Assembly: GCA_963664675.2 (NCBI GenBank)
Contig: CAXXLB010000002.1
Span: 124,001 to 188,000 of the forward strand
DNA length: 64,000 bases
Origin: JASGMR01 sp963664675
Lineage (GTDB): Bacteria; Thermotogota; Thermotogae; Petrotogales; Kosmotogaceae
Direction: 5' to 3'
A model generated the notes under the pieces. That model was not told where the DNA came from, did not search any database, and saw only the letters and a program-made list of their open reading frames with translations. Shown here in pieces: positions 49,378 through 58,453 of the stretch. Numbering within the stretch: position 1 is the stretch's first letter; every line of letters starts with the position of its first letter. The translations under genes were made by a program, and so were the position numbers.

Positions 49378-49473
49378 AAATCAGTTTAAATCATTTTTTT
49401 GAAATTGTCAAGGCTTGAAAGAATAAAGCTGAAATTTCTTTACATCAATTTATATTCATTTTATTTGTTCATA

Positions 49474-49485
49474 TGTTCATAACTA
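49474..49485 (+). repeat. TGTTCATAACTA repeat, copy 1
   Basis: Part of a 17-base stretch, TATGTTCATAACTATGT, that recurs exactly at 49719-49735. Confidence 0.7.
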
Positions 49486-49720
49486 TGTAGATAACTTCTT
49501 AAATGCTCTTTAAACCATTGTTTTTTATTTTATGTTTTTCTACAGAATTTTCTTTTTTATCTACATTTTTTATAGACTTTTGAACTTAATGAACACTGAT
49601 TTTCCTTATTAATTTCAATATGCAAATCAATTTTTTCTAAGTACCTATAAAACAGTATTTTTTTTAAACATCTTTTATGTAAAGCTACTCAAAAACACCA
49701 CAAGCGTTTTATACTTTGTA

Positions 49721-49802
49721 TGTTCATAACTATGTTTTTTTGAACACGCTTAAAAATAACCTCTATTAATACTTTTAAAGGTTTTCTTTGTAGTTATGAA
49801 CA
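49721..49802. repeat. Inverted repeat TGTTCATAACTA / TAGTTATGAACA
   Basis: Perfect 12-bp arms at 49721-49732 and 49791-49802, 58 bases apart. With copy 1 at 49474 there are three copies of the motif in this non-coding region. The whole stretch 49378-49932 (555 bp) lacks a credible gene. Confidence 0.7.
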
Positions 49803-49807
49803 CTATA

Positions 49808-49848
49808 TTATTATTATTATTAAGTTCTCTATATAATAATAATAATAA
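49808..49848. repeat. Triplet-repeat palindrome (TTA)5 / (TAA)5
   Basis: Perfect 15-bp arms made of trinucleotide repeats with an 11-base loop. It could form a weak AT-only hairpin or cruciform. Slippage-prone sequence about 85 bp before the next gene. Confidence 0.75.
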
Positions 49849-49932
49849 CAAATACTGAAGAAATGTCAGAACATTTTGTTATAATTTATGTGAAAGATTT
49901 TTATATATAATATTCCAAAGGGGGGGATTTAT

Positions 49933-50580
49933 ATGATTTCCAGTTTTATAAAAGAAAAATTTGTAAATAAAGAAATAGCAATAATTGCTGTAGTATTAGG
50001 TATTATAGGTATTTTCACTATGTTTATCGGAATAGGCTTTATATTCCAAATCATAAGTTCTATCTTGTCTTTTATAGTTCTTTACCAATGGTCACAGGCC
50101 GTAAAAACAAATATACAGAATACTCAGATAATATTGGATCACATAAGGGAAAATATACAGGACGATTCAAAAAAGAATGCTATTGTGGCTCTGGAAGCCA
50201 GATTAAAAACTATAGAAATTTACGACTGGGCTTTCTGGGTATATTTGATATGTGCCATCATTGGCTATATAAACTGGTATGTATTTTTTATAAATCTCAT
50301 AGGATTTGTCTTTCTAGCGATTTATCTTCAAAACCTTTTTCAGGCATGTAAAAAGGTGCAGGAAGCTAAAAACAAAGTGTATCAGTATGTGAGTTCAAAG
50401 TTAATTTTAAATGGTGAAATAATCAAAGACAGAAATATAGGAATGTTTATTCTCCTTTCTATAGTTACTATTGGAATATACTGGTATTATATCTTAATAA
50501 AGATGAGTGACGAAATAAATGAATTTCTACAATGGGATATAGAAGCAAGGGAGAGAGTTATAAGTGAATTTAAACAGTAA
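49933..50580 (+). CDS. DUF4234-like multi-pass membrane protein
   Basis: A 215-residue protein with five or six hydrophobic segments. The last part, MFILLSIVTIGIYWYYILIK followed by MSDEINEFLQ, is the DUF4234 signature. A central basic-acidic stretch (ENIQDDSKKNAIVALEARLK) is probably cytosolic. GGGGGG lies before the ATG. Function unknown. It overlaps the DUF1349 gene by 17 bp, so the two are translationally coupled. Confidence 0.75.
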   Translation: MISSFIKEKFVNKEIAIIAVVLGIIGIFTMFIGIGFIFQIISSILSFIVLYQWSQAVKTNIQNTQIILDHIRENIQDDSKKNAIVALEARLKTIEIYDWAFWVYLICAIIGYINWYVFFINLIGFVFLAIYLQNLFQACKKVQEAKNKVYQYVSSKLILNGEIIKDRNIGMFILLSIVTIGIYWYYILIKMSDEINEFLQWDIEARERVISEFKQ

Positions 50581-51136
50581 TTTTCAATGGATGAATCCAC
50601 CGAAAAAATTTATCATAACAAATGACGAACTGGAAATACACACAAGAGAAAATACAGATTTCTGGCAGAGGACACATTACGGTTTTCAAAATGATAATGG
50701 GCATTTTCTGTACACATTCATAAATGGTGATTTTGATTTGAGTGCAAAGATAACCTCTTTTTTCAAGGATCAGTATGATCAGGCGGGTTTAATGGTTAGA
50801 TATTCAAATTTTACCTGGATAAAGACCTCTGTTGAATATGAAAAACCAGGCATTGCCTTTTTAGGATCTGTGGTGACAAGATTCGGATACTCAGACTGGG
50901 GAACACAATTTTATGATCCGAAAAATAAAGAAATAACCTTAAGGCTATGCAGAAAAGCGGATGATTTTTCTATCTATTTTTTGAAAGAAAAAGAATGGAT
51001 ACAATTGAGGATCTGTCATCTGGAAAGAGAACAAAACGAATTGATGGTTGGTTTTTACAGCTGTTCTCCTAAAAATGGAGGATTCAGATCTGTTTTCAGT
51101 GATATGATTTTAAAGAAGGTTGAAAACATACACTAG
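50564..51136 (+). CDS. DUF1349 concanavalin-like beta-sandwich protein
   Basis: A 190-residue protein of the DUF1349 family: FQWMNPPKKFIITNDELEIH, NTDFWQRTHYGFQNDNGHFL, a YDQAGLMVRYSNFTWIKTSV block, then GSVVTRFGYSDWGTQ. The fold is a lectin-like beta sandwich with no known catalytic site; a yeast homologue was named a regulator of enolase 1. GTG start. No signal peptide, thus cytosolic. Its 3' end overlaps the convergent DUF1294 gene by 27 bp. Confidence 0.88.
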   Translation: MNLNSNFQWMNPPKKFIITNDELEIHTRENTDFWQRTHYGFQNDNGHFLYTFINGDFDLSAKITSFFKDQYDQAGLMVRYSNFTWIKTSVEYEKPGIAFLGSVVTRFGYSDWGTQFYDPKNKEITLRLCRKADDFSIYFLKEKEWIQLRICHLEREQNELMVGFYSCSPKNGGFRSVFSDMILKKVENIH

Positions 51137-51373
51137 CAGGACAATGTGAATTATAAGAAAACCTGGAACGAGCACTTTAAATGAAAGTTTTTTAGTTTTA
51201 TGTCTGAATAATTTCATACCAAGAATAGAGCCTAACGGTCCTATTAAACTTATAAAAAGTAGTGTTTTTTCACTTATTCGCCATCTGTTTGTGATGGCTT
51301 TTCTTTTATCTACACCGAAAAAAATAAAAGACAGAATATTCGTTACCGCTTCTAAAACAAAAAGAACTATCAA
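51110..51373 (-). CDS. DUF1294 small membrane protein
   Basis: An 87-residue protein with three hydrophobic helices and the DUF1294 motif FFGVDKRKAITNRWRISEKT plus GPLGSILGMKLFRHKTKKLS. TTG start with AGGGGTG upstream. Its C-terminal codons overlap the end of the DUF1349 gene on the opposite strand. Function unknown. Confidence 0.85.
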   Translation of the reverse strand: MIVLFVLEAVTNILSFIFFGVDKRKAITNRWRISEKTLLFISLIGPLGSILGMKLFRHKTKKLSFKVLVPGFLIIHIVLLVYVFNLL

Positions 51374-51441
51374 ACAAAAACACCCCTGAAGTATATTATA
51401 ATATCTTTTATAACATATTTTAAAAACAGGAGGGATAATTT

Positions 51442-52239
51442 ATGGATTGGATAGGTTTATTGATCGATGTGGCCACGGCGGTTATAATTTTTGTTGTAGG
51501 ATGGTTTTTAATTAAACTTGTAAAAAAGATATTAAATAAGGTTCTGGAAAAATCGAACTTTGAAAGATCTCTGATCAGCTTTTTGCTTTCCGTTCTGGAT
51601 TTTGTACTCAAACTCGTAGTGATAATAATCGCTTTGGGTACCGCGGGAATAGACATGAGTTCATTTACAGCAATTCTATTTGGATTAACAACGGCTTTAG
51701 GTCTGGCGTTGAAAGATAATTTGAGTAATTTTGCAAGTGGTGCAATGATATTATTTTTCAAACAATTCAAATCCGGTGACTTCATTTCTTTTTCAGGGGG
51801 AATGGGTACTGTTCAAACCATTGAAATACTCAATACAACGCTGCTTTCTCCGGACAATAAAACTTTAATAGTTCCGAATAACCAGCTCACAACAAATGTT
51901 ATTACCAATTTTTCAAAGAAAAATTTCAGAAGAATGGACATGACTTTTGGAGTTGGTTATAATGACAATATTGATGAGGTGAAAAAAATCCTTAAGGAAC
52001 TCATTGCCGGAGATGAAAGAATTTTAAATGAGCCCGCTCCTCCCATAGTTGTTCTGGATGAATTGGCTGACAGTTCTTTGAATTTCAAGGTAAGATTCTG
52101 GTTGAAATCATCTGACTATTTCAATGTTCAATGGGAATTGAATGAGAAAGTGAAAAAGGCATTCGACTCTAAAAATGTCAACATTCCATACCCTCAAATG
52201 GATGTTCATCTTTATAAAGAAGATAAGGAAACGAAGTGA
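51442..52239 (+). CDS. Small-conductance mechanosensitive channel (MscS family)
   Basis: A 265-residue channel. Three N-terminal helices lead to the pore helix (ALGTAGIDMSSFTAILFGLT, then ALGLALKDNLSNFASG). The beta domain begins FKSGDFISFSGGMGTVQTIE, with the conserved PNNQLTTNVITNFS. The C-terminal alpha-beta domain ends at NIPYPQMDVHLYKE, the standard MscS finish. It releases solutes at hypo-osmotic shock from the cytoplasmic membrane. AGGAGGG precedes the ATG. Confidence 0.95.
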   Translation: MDWIGLLIDVATAVIIFVVGWFLIKLVKKILNKVLEKSNFERSLISFLLSVLDFVLKLVVIIIALGTAGIDMSSFTAILFGLTTALGLALKDNLSNFASGAMILFFKQFKSGDFISFSGGMGTVQTIEILNTTLLSPDNKTLIVPNNQLTTNVITNFSKKNFRRMDMTFGVGYNDNIDEVKKILKELIAGDERILNEPAPPIVVLDELADSSLNFKVRFWLKSSDYFNVQWELNEKVKKAFDSKNVNIPYPQMDVHLYKEDKETK

Positions 52240-52246
52240 CGAAGAA

Positions 52247-52280
52247 AAGTGGGGAATTGATTTATCCCCACTTATTTTTT
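52247..52280. terminator. Bidirectional terminator
   Basis: Stem AAGTGGGGA and TCCCCACTT with a 9-base loop and TATTTTTT on the plus strand. It ends mscS and overlaps the last codon of the convergent amidohydrolase gene. Confidence 0.9.
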
Positions 52281-53714
52281 ATAAACTAATTCTCCATTTA
52301 CTAACGTATAAACAGCTTCAGCTTCTGAAAGTGTTTCTTCTGTTGAATTTAAAATATCTGTTTCAGACACGAAAAGATCGGCATTATTTCCCGGAATCAA
52401 TTCGACGGAAGAATCTTGAGTTTCAAATTTTCTTCCAGCCTCCGAATAATAATAAAGTGATTCTATTCTGCTGAAAAAGTGATCTGCTGAGGCTATATTT
52501 TTAAATGGACTGGCGCTTTCAATTGGTGAATCAGTCGAAAATGAAATATTTATTTTTAAATCTCTCATTTTATTGAATGGATAGCCCAGTTCGAAAAATC
52601 TTTCTTTCCCCAATCTTTTTTCTGCGATAAGAAGGTCCGAAGAATAAAAAGCTGGTTGAATCGACAACCTTAAATTCAGTTTCTTTATCCTTTGTAACTG
52701 TTTTTTTGAGGCAATTTGGACATGTATAAGACGATGTTCGGTTTCAAGTGTATAAAAAGATTCGAACGCACTTATAGCTTCTTCAAGAGAACGGTCTCCT
52801 ATTATATGAATACAGAGTTCAATTCTATTTTTTTCAGCTTCTCTTATAAATTCTACAAGTTCGGAGCGGTTTATCAGTAAAACACCCCTGTTCCCTGGAT
52901 CGTCGCTGTAATCATCCGTTAAGGCAGCTGTTCTGCCTCCTAAAGAACCATCCATAAATAATTTTGATGACCGTACCTTAAAAAATGAATTTTCCAGATT
53001 TTTGTATTCTTTTATTTCTTCAATTTGGGAGGGAGAAGAAATTTTGTATTTTTCGTATATCATGATTTTATTCTGTTTTGAGAGAAGGTTCAGGATATAA
53101 GAATTGTTGATGTCATTGAGATCGTCCGTATGGACGGAAGTTACACCATATTTTAAAAATTCTTTAATTCCCGATTCGAGATAATTTTTAATTCTTTCTT
53201 CATTTTTCCATAATTCTTTGTTTATTCTTCCGAGTCCTCTCTCTTTAAAAATTCCTTTTTTTATATCCGTTTCATCCAACCCATCAAGATCAGATAATTC
53301 GTATTCTTCAATAGCAAATGAATTCAAAACAGCTATGTGACCACAACGTCTCGTTAGTATAACAGGTTTTTCGTTCACCAGGGAATCCAGAATATCTCTG
53401 GTTGGAAGAAAACCCAATTTATTTTCATCCCAGCCTCTTCCAACGACTATCTCTTCTTTACAGTTTTTTATCAGTTTGTCGAATTCACTCCTGTCATTTA
53501 CATCGTCAAGATTTATTATCGAGTTTTTGAATCCTGTTCCGAGCAGATGACAGTGGCTGTCTACGAATCCGGGATATACGAAGGCTCCCTTTATATCTAT
53601 TTCTTCACCAAAACATTTTTCAACAATTTTTCCGTTTTTTATATATATATCTTCCTTATTGAAATTTCCGATATCGAAAGAAAATTTTCTGGCATTTTTC
53701 AGTATGTAATTCAT
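52272..53714 (-). CDS. YtcJ-like metal-dependent amidohydrolase
   Basis: A 480-residue Amidohydro_3 protein. The first metal motif is VDSHCHLLGTG after VYPGF; a central segment is FKVRSSKLFMDGSLGGRTAA; later His residues occur in LCIHIIGDRSLEEA and TEHRLIHVQIAS, and the final Asp motif is INISFSTDSPIESASPF. Members hydrolyse amide bonds in unknown substrates. It abuts the psuG gene without a gap, so they form an operon, although no shared pathway is obvious. Confidence 0.88.
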   Translation of the reverse strand: MNYILKNARKFSFDIGNFNKEDIYIKNGKIVEKCFGEEIDIKGAFVYPGFVDSHCHLLGTGFKNSIINLDDVNDRSEFDKLIKNCKEEIVVGRGWDENKLGFLPTRDILDSLVNEKPVILTRRCGHIAVLNSFAIEEYELSDLDGLDETDIKKGIFKERGLGRINKELWKNEERIKNYLESGIKEFLKYGVTSVHTDDLNDINNSYILNLLSKQNKIMIYEKYKISSPSQIEEIKEYKNLENSFFKVRSSKLFMDGSLGGRTAALTDDYSDDPGNRGVLLINRSELVEFIREAEKNRIELCIHIIGDRSLEEAISAFESFYTLETEHRLIHVQIASKKQLQRIKKLNLRLSIQPAFYSSDLLIAEKRLGKERFFELGYPFNKMRDLKINISFSTDSPIESASPFKNIASADHFFSRIESLYYYSEAGRKFETQDSSVELIPGNNADLFVSETDILNSTEETLSEAEAVYTLVNGELVYKK

Positions 53715-54563
53715 TTATTTTCTGAGCCCCGCTATTTTTCCGGCCAATTTTGCATTGTTTAAAAGTAGTGAAATGTTGGTTTCAAGGGTTTTCCCATCTG
53801 AAATTTCCGAAAGATACGATAACAAAAAAGGAGTCAACGCCTTTCCATTTATATTTTTTTCCTTTGCTTTTTCAACAGCTTTTTGAATGTAGAAATCCAG
53901 TTCTTTGTATGGAATTTCATCTTCCTCAGGGACAGGATTGAATACCAGAACCGCACCACTTATTCCCAATTTTTTCTTTTCTTCGAAAACAGAAATTATC
54001 TCTTCGGGAGAATTCACCCTGAAGGGTATTTTATATTTGCTCTTTCTGCTATGAAAAAGTGGATAAGAATCGGTTTTATATCCCAAAACAGTTATTTGAA
54101 ATGTTTCAAGAAATTCAATAGTTTTTTGAACATCGAGTATACTTTTGAATCCTGAAGAAACGACTATCATATTTGTTTTTGAAAGTTCAGATATATCCTG
54201 AGACACATCCCATGAAACGTCCCTGTGAACTCCTCCTATTCCGCCTGTTGCAAAAATATCTATGTTATTTTTACTGGCTATTGCCATCGTTCCACTCACC
54301 GTTGTTGCACCATTGAGTTTCAAAGCGGTTGCCACGGGCACTTCAGCGGTTCCAAGCTTATATATGTTTTTTCCCGTTGCGAGGAATTTAATATTTTTAT
54401 CGTCTAGACCGATGATAATTTGTCCGTCTATTATTCCGATTGTTTTTGGAATGCCTCCATTTTCTAAAACGGCCCTTTCCATTTTCTTTGCAGTTTCATA
54501 GTTCTTTGGGTATGGAAGACCGTGTGCTATAACGGTGGATTCCAATGCTACTGTATTTGACAT
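53715..54563 (-). CDS. psuG: Pseudouridine-5'-phosphate glycosidase
   Basis: The ATG at 54563 has GGAGGTG eight bases before; a longer start lacks a site. The 282-residue enzyme splits pseudouridine-5'-phosphate to uracil and ribose-5-phosphate, with a Mn site. Family features are the N-terminal ALESTVIAHGLPYP (catalytic Glu), GTAEVPVATALKLNGATTVS, the GGIGGVHR loop, DISADL-like DISELSK, a VVSSGFKSILDVQKT block (Lys), and GKALTPFLLSYLSE near the end. No psuK kinase lies beside it; a general PfkB kinase elsewhere would be required. Confidence 0.93.
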   Translation of the reverse strand: MSNTVALESTVIAHGLPYPKNYETAKKMERAVLENGGIPKTIGIIDGQIIIGLDDKNIKFLATGKNIYKLGTAEVPVATALKLNGATTVSGTMAIASKNNIDIFATGGIGGVHRDVSWDVSQDISELSKTNMIVVSSGFKSILDVQKTIEFLETFQITVLGYKTDSYPLFHSRKSKYKIPFRVNSPEEIISVFEEKKKLGISGAVLVFNPVPEEDEIPYKELDFYIQKAVEKAKEKNINGKALTPFLLSYLSEISDGKTLETNISLLLNNAKLAGKIAGLRK

Positions 54564-54646
54564 TTTATTCACCTCCGATTTATTATACAAGAAGAAAGTG
54601 GTAGTATATTAAATTGTATAAAATAATTCTGGAGAATGTTTTAATA

Positions 54647-55525
54647 ATGAAAAAAATTTATCCGAAAACAATTTTAAATCCGATGAAAGTTTACAATAAA
54701 GATCTTTACAGAAGATACAACATGAATATTTTCAGAGGGTGTCAGCATGGTTGTATCTACTGCAATTCCAGAAGTAACTGTTACGGCATAGAAGAGTTCG
54801 ATGATGTACAGGTTAAGATGAACGCTTTAGATCTTTTTAAAAAGGAAATATCCATGAAGAGAAGAAAGGGAATCATATGTTGTGGATTGATGAGTGATCC
54901 ATATATTCCTCTTGAGATGGAATTGAGATTGTTCAGAAGTATTTTAGAGGAGATAGTGAAGAGTGATTATGGAATTTTTATAATCACTAAGAGCAGTAAT
55001 ATTGTTAGAGATATCGATCTTTTCAGGAAGATGAAGTTCGTTTATATTTTGATGACCCTCACTACAGTTTTCGATGAATTGGCGGAAAAGATTGAACCAT
55101 TCGCTTCAAAACCTTCTGAGAGATTGAAAGCCATAAAAAAACTGACAGAAAATGGAATAAATGTTGGAGTAGCCATGATACCGATTTTGCCTTTCATAGA
55201 AGATAGTGACGAAAATATAAGAAATATCGTGAACAGTTCCCATATTTGTGGAGCGAAGGATATCTTTCCGGTGTTTGGAGTAAAGTTGAGAGATAGGCAG
55301 AGGCAATATTACCTTTCAAAACTCGAGAAATTGTTTCCAGGATTGGAGAATGTATATACCGAAACATATGGAGATCAGCACATATGTTATTCGAAAAACA
55401 AGCTTTCTCTCTGGAATGTATTGAAATACGAAACAAAGAAAAGGGATATGAGAATAATGCAACATCCTTACGATGTGGAATTTCCACGTTATGAAAAAGA
55501 AGCAGAACAGCTTAAACTTTTTTAA
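54647..55525 (+). CDS. Radical SAM protein (SPL/Rv2578c-like)
   Basis: The ATG at 54647 is chosen because it starts the conserved KKIYPKTILNPMK block, and GGAG lies 12 bases before. The 292-residue protein has the 4Fe-4S motif C-x3-C-x2-C (C32, C36, C39: NIFRGCQHGCIYCNSRSNCY) and a CGLMSDPYIPLEMELRLFR segment typical of the spore-photoproduct-lyase-like branch, followed by TKSSNIVRDIDLF. Extra cysteines (NCYG, ICCG, ICYS) are present. This branch lacks a proven reaction outside spores. It stands alone, divergent from psuG. Confidence 0.88.
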   Translation: MKKIYPKTILNPMKVYNKDLYRRYNMNIFRGCQHGCIYCNSRSNCYGIEEFDDVQVKMNALDLFKKEISMKRRKGIICCGLMSDPYIPLEMELRLFRSILEEIVKSDYGIFIITKSSNIVRDIDLFRKMKFVYILMTLTTVFDELAEKIEPFASKPSERLKAIKKLTENGINVGVAMIPILPFIEDSDENIRNIVNSSHICGAKDIFPVFGVKLRDRQRQYYLSKLEKLFPGLENVYTETYGDQHICYSKNKLSLWNVLKYETKKRDMRIMQHPYDVEFPRYEKEAEQLKLF

Positions 55526-55889
55526 ATTATTATGAGAATATTAATTGTATTTTTCTTCTAAAAAATTTTTTGTTATATGATTTTGTAAATTAATTTCTTT
55601 CCTCATAAAATCGAAAAAAAGTGAGAAAAAACAGTTTGAAGACACTGAAAAAAATAAAAAAGCATTCCGTTCTATATGATTTTTCACGAAAATTTATTAT
55701 TTATAAACGCTTTGAAGAAACGATCTTGGATGTTTGTTTATGTAATATTAATTTCAAATTATTCTATAAGTGAGTGCAAAAGGCAAATATTTTCTACTTT
55801 TAATATTTCAAATTATTTTAATAATACTGGATTAAACAATAAACATTATATTCTACATGGAAGTGATAAAAATTTTAGGAGGTAGAAAA
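55526..55889. other. Intergenic region upstream of pst with a 13-bp direct repeat
   Basis: About 360 bp, AT-rich, with no credible gene. ATTTCAAATTATT occurs twice, at 55751-55763 and 55805-55817 (54 bp apart), and may be a regulator site for phosphate control. No standard Pho box was recognised. Confidence 0.5.
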
Positions 55890-56717
55890 ATGAAAAAAAT
55901 TATTGCATTAGCACTTATTTCTTTAGTATTAGTTGGTTCATTGGTAGCATCAACGGTTGTAATTAAAGGTTCAAACACAGTATACCCTATTGCACAGTTA
56001 TGGGCGGAAGATTTTAAAGCGATGAATCCGGATGTTGAAATCAGCATTGAAGGTGCAGGATCCTCAACAGGATATAAAGCTTTGCTAGAAGGACAGGCTG
56101 ATATAGCAGATGCATCCAGATGGATTAAATCCAAAGAAGTAGTTGCAATGAACGAAGCCGGTAAATTGTTCGTTCCTTTCATAGTTGCTTATGATGGAAT
56201 CGCAGTTATCGTTAATCCTGAGTTAGGTATAGAGAACATTACTATCGAACAATTGGGAGAAATTTATTCCGGTAAATTAAGCTCATGGAAAAATCTCGAT
56301 GATTCGCTGGAAAATAAAAGAATAGTTATATATTCCAGAGATAATGCAAGTGGAACTTATGAATACTTCACAGAAACAGTTTTAGGTGATGAAAGATTAG
56401 CGCCTCAGGTACAGATGCTTCCTTCCACAAATGCTATTGTTGAACAGGTTTCCCAGAATAAATATGCTATAGGCTATATTGGAATGGGTTATTTGACAGA
56501 TACAGTTACGGGTTTGTCAGTTGAAGGTGTTTTACCTACAGTTGCAAATGTTAATTCAGGCACTTATCCAATTTCAAGACCTCTGTTTATGTGGGTTGAT
56601 GGTACAAACGGTTTACCGGAAGGAAAAGTTATGGATTTCATTAAGTATGCTTTGACTCCTGAGGGACAGGCAAGAACATTGGAAGCTGGTTACGTTAACG
56701 CTTACGGAATCGAATAA
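55890..56717 (+). CDS. pstS: Phosphate ABC transporter substrate-binding protein
   Basis: The ATG at 55890 follows AGGAGGT. The 275-residue exported protein has a Sec signal (MKKIIALALISLVLVGSLVA). The phosphate pocket motifs are IKGSNTVYPIAQLWAEDF, GAGSSTGYKALLEGQADIAD, and YSRDNASGTYEYF with SGT. Next come the IGYIGMGYL and YPISRPLFMW segments. It captures phosphate outside the membrane for PstCAB. It leads a five-gene operon in the order S-C-A-B-phoU. Confidence 0.95.
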   Translation: MKKIIALALISLVLVGSLVASTVVIKGSNTVYPIAQLWAEDFKAMNPDVEISIEGAGSSTGYKALLEGQADIADASRWIKSKEVVAMNEAGKLFVPFIVAYDGIAVIVNPELGIENITIEQLGEIYSGKLSSWKNLDDSLENKRIVIYSRDNASGTYEYFTETVLGDERLAPQVQMLPSTNAIVEQVSQNKYAIGYIGMGYLTDTVTGLSVEGVLPTVANVNSGTYPISRPLFMWVDGTNGLPEGKVMDFIKYALTPEGQARTLEAGYVNAYGIE

Positions 56718-56746
56718 TAGTAGTTTATAGAGTGAAGTGATAGGTA

Positions 56747-57628
56747 GTGATTGGTAGGAAAAAGGGAGACTTAGTAGCTGAAGGATTCATATATTTAGCG
56801 GCAATATTGACAACGGTTATAGTAGCAGGTATATTCTTCTTTTTGCTAAAGGATGGATTGCCTCTCTTCGGCGAAGTGAGTTTCAAGGAGTTTTTTACCA
56901 GTCCCTATTGGTATCCGACATACGAAGATGCTGAGTACGGCATCTTCGCTTTATTGATCGGAACCCTTTCGGTGACTGGCTTAACGATATTATTTTCTAT
57001 ACCGCTTGCTTTTGCAAGTTCAATATTTTTAGCGATTTTCAGTGATAAATCAAGAAATTTTATTAAATCTATAGTTGAATTGATGGCAGGCTTGCCATCT
57101 GTTGTTTTGGGAGCCTTCGCACTGAAATATATCTCGAAGTGGATAATCGAGAATATTCCTTATGCATGGACGGGCTTAAACATATTCAACGCTTCGTTAG
57201 TATTGTCATTATTATCTTTACCATATTTTATAACTCTGATGGAAGACGCCATAAGAGCTGTTCCGAAAACTCAGATTGAAGGTTCGTTATCGCTTGGAGT
57301 AAGTTGGACTTCAACAATATTCAGAGTCGTTATTCCCCAAGCAAAAAGTGGTATATTCAATGCAATGATTCTAGGAATAAACAGAATAATCGGAGAAACC
57401 ATGATAGTTTTGATGGTAGCAGGTGGGGCAGCGATGATTCCATCCGGAATTTTTGATCCGGTTAGGCCTCTCACAGCAACCATAGCGGGCGAAATGGGAG
57501 AAACAGAACTTGGAAGCACACATTATTTTGCATTGTTTATGATAGGTGTCATACTTCTTCTATTTTCAACGTGTTTTACTTTAATAGCAAGCAAGTTGAA
57601 GGGTAGTGGTAAAATTGATAAAAGATAA
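56747..57628 (+). CDS. pstC: Phosphate ABC transporter permease
   Basis: A 293-residue six-helix permease: FFLLKDGLPLFGEVSFKEFF near the start with the PstC-typical WYPTYEDAEYGIFALLIGTL, and the EAA loop AIRAVPKTQIEGSLSLGVS. GINRIIGETMIVLMVAGG is the conserved later block. GTG start with only a weak ribosome site. It overlaps pstA by 23 bp. Confidence 0.94.
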   Translation: MIGRKKGDLVAEGFIYLAAILTTVIVAGIFFFLLKDGLPLFGEVSFKEFFTSPYWYPTYEDAEYGIFALLIGTLSVTGLTILFSIPLAFASSIFLAIFSDKSRNFIKSIVELMAGLPSVVLGAFALKYISKWIIENIPYAWTGLNIFNASLVLSLLSLPYFITLMEDAIRAVPKTQIEGSLSLGVSWTSTIFRVVIPQAKSGIFNAMILGINRIIGETMIVLMVAGGAAMIPSGIFDPVRPLTATIAGEMGETELGSTHYFALFMIGVILLLFSTCFTLIASKLKGSGKIDKR

Positions 57629-58451
57629 AATACTGAAAATAACTTTTGGAATAATAACCTTCGCAATAATTGCCGTTGTTATAGGATTACTGGGTTTTTT
57701 GATCATTAGTGGATTAGACAGTATAAATTGGGAGTTTCTCACTACTTTTCCAAAAAATTCTATGGTTGATGGAGGAATTTTTCCGGCGATAGTTGGAAGT
57801 ATTTATTTTCTGGGTGTTGCTATGGCGTTTGCTATACCTGTGGGAATTTTGGGAGCAGTTTATTTGAGCGAATATAGTAAAGATAATTTCTTCAAGCGAA
57901 CACTGGTAATTGCCAACAATATTCTTTCTGGTATACCATCTGTCGTATTCGGTCTGTTTGGTCTCACACTTTTCTGTGTTACATTCGGTTTTGGTACATC
58001 TGTAATAGCCGGAGGTTTAACATTGGGATTGATGTCGCTTCCATATGTTTTATCCAATACATATGAAAGTTTGATAGCAGTACCGAACACTTATAGGGAA
58101 GCATCGTATGCTTTAGGGGCATCGAAAGTTTCAACTACTTTCAAAGTCATTATTCCGTCGGCAGGAGCCAGAATTTTGACAGGGGTAGTTATAGCTATAG
58201 GAAGAATCATAGGAGAAACAGCCCCTATTCTATTCACCGGAGCTGCCTTTTACATAACCAGAAATCCAACGAGTATATTTGAACCGGCTATGTCACTGCC
58301 AACACATATTTATGTTCTTGCAACCATTTATCCTTCTAATGTCCAGCCAAAACTTGAAGGAACCGTTTCAGTATTGTTGTTGATAGTCATAATTCTTTTT
58401 GGGTTCATTGGAATTCTCAGAGCAAGAGATATAAGAAAGAGGGAGAGATAA
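57606..58451 (+). CDS. pstA: Phosphate ABC transporter permease
   Basis: A 281-residue permease with the PstA landmarks: WEFLTTFPKNSMVDGGIFPA, AVYLSEYSKDNF, IPSVVFGLFGLTLF, the EAA loop AVPNTYREASYALGASKVST, and IGETAPILFTGAAFY. GTG start inside the end of pstC. It forms the channel with PstC. Confidence 0.95.
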   Translation: MVKLIKDKILKITFGIITFAIIAVVIGLLGFLIISGLDSINWEFLTTFPKNSMVDGGIFPAIVGSIYFLGVAMAFAIPVGILGAVYLSEYSKDNFFKRTLVIANNILSGIPSVVFGLFGLTLFCVTFGFGTSVIAGGLTLGLMSLPYVLSNTYESLIAVPNTYREASYALGASKVSTTFKVIIPSAGARILTGVVIAIGRIIGETAPILFTGAAFYITRNPTSIFEPAMSLPTHIYVLATIYPSNVQPKLEGTVSVLLLIVIILFGFIGILRARDIRKRER

Positions 58452-58453
58452 TA

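Noticed and set aside
49378..49932. Chromosomal origin of replication
   Set aside because: No DnaA-box cluster (TTATCCACA-like) and no dnaA, dnaN or similar gene beside it; the repeats are reported instead as an unexplained region.
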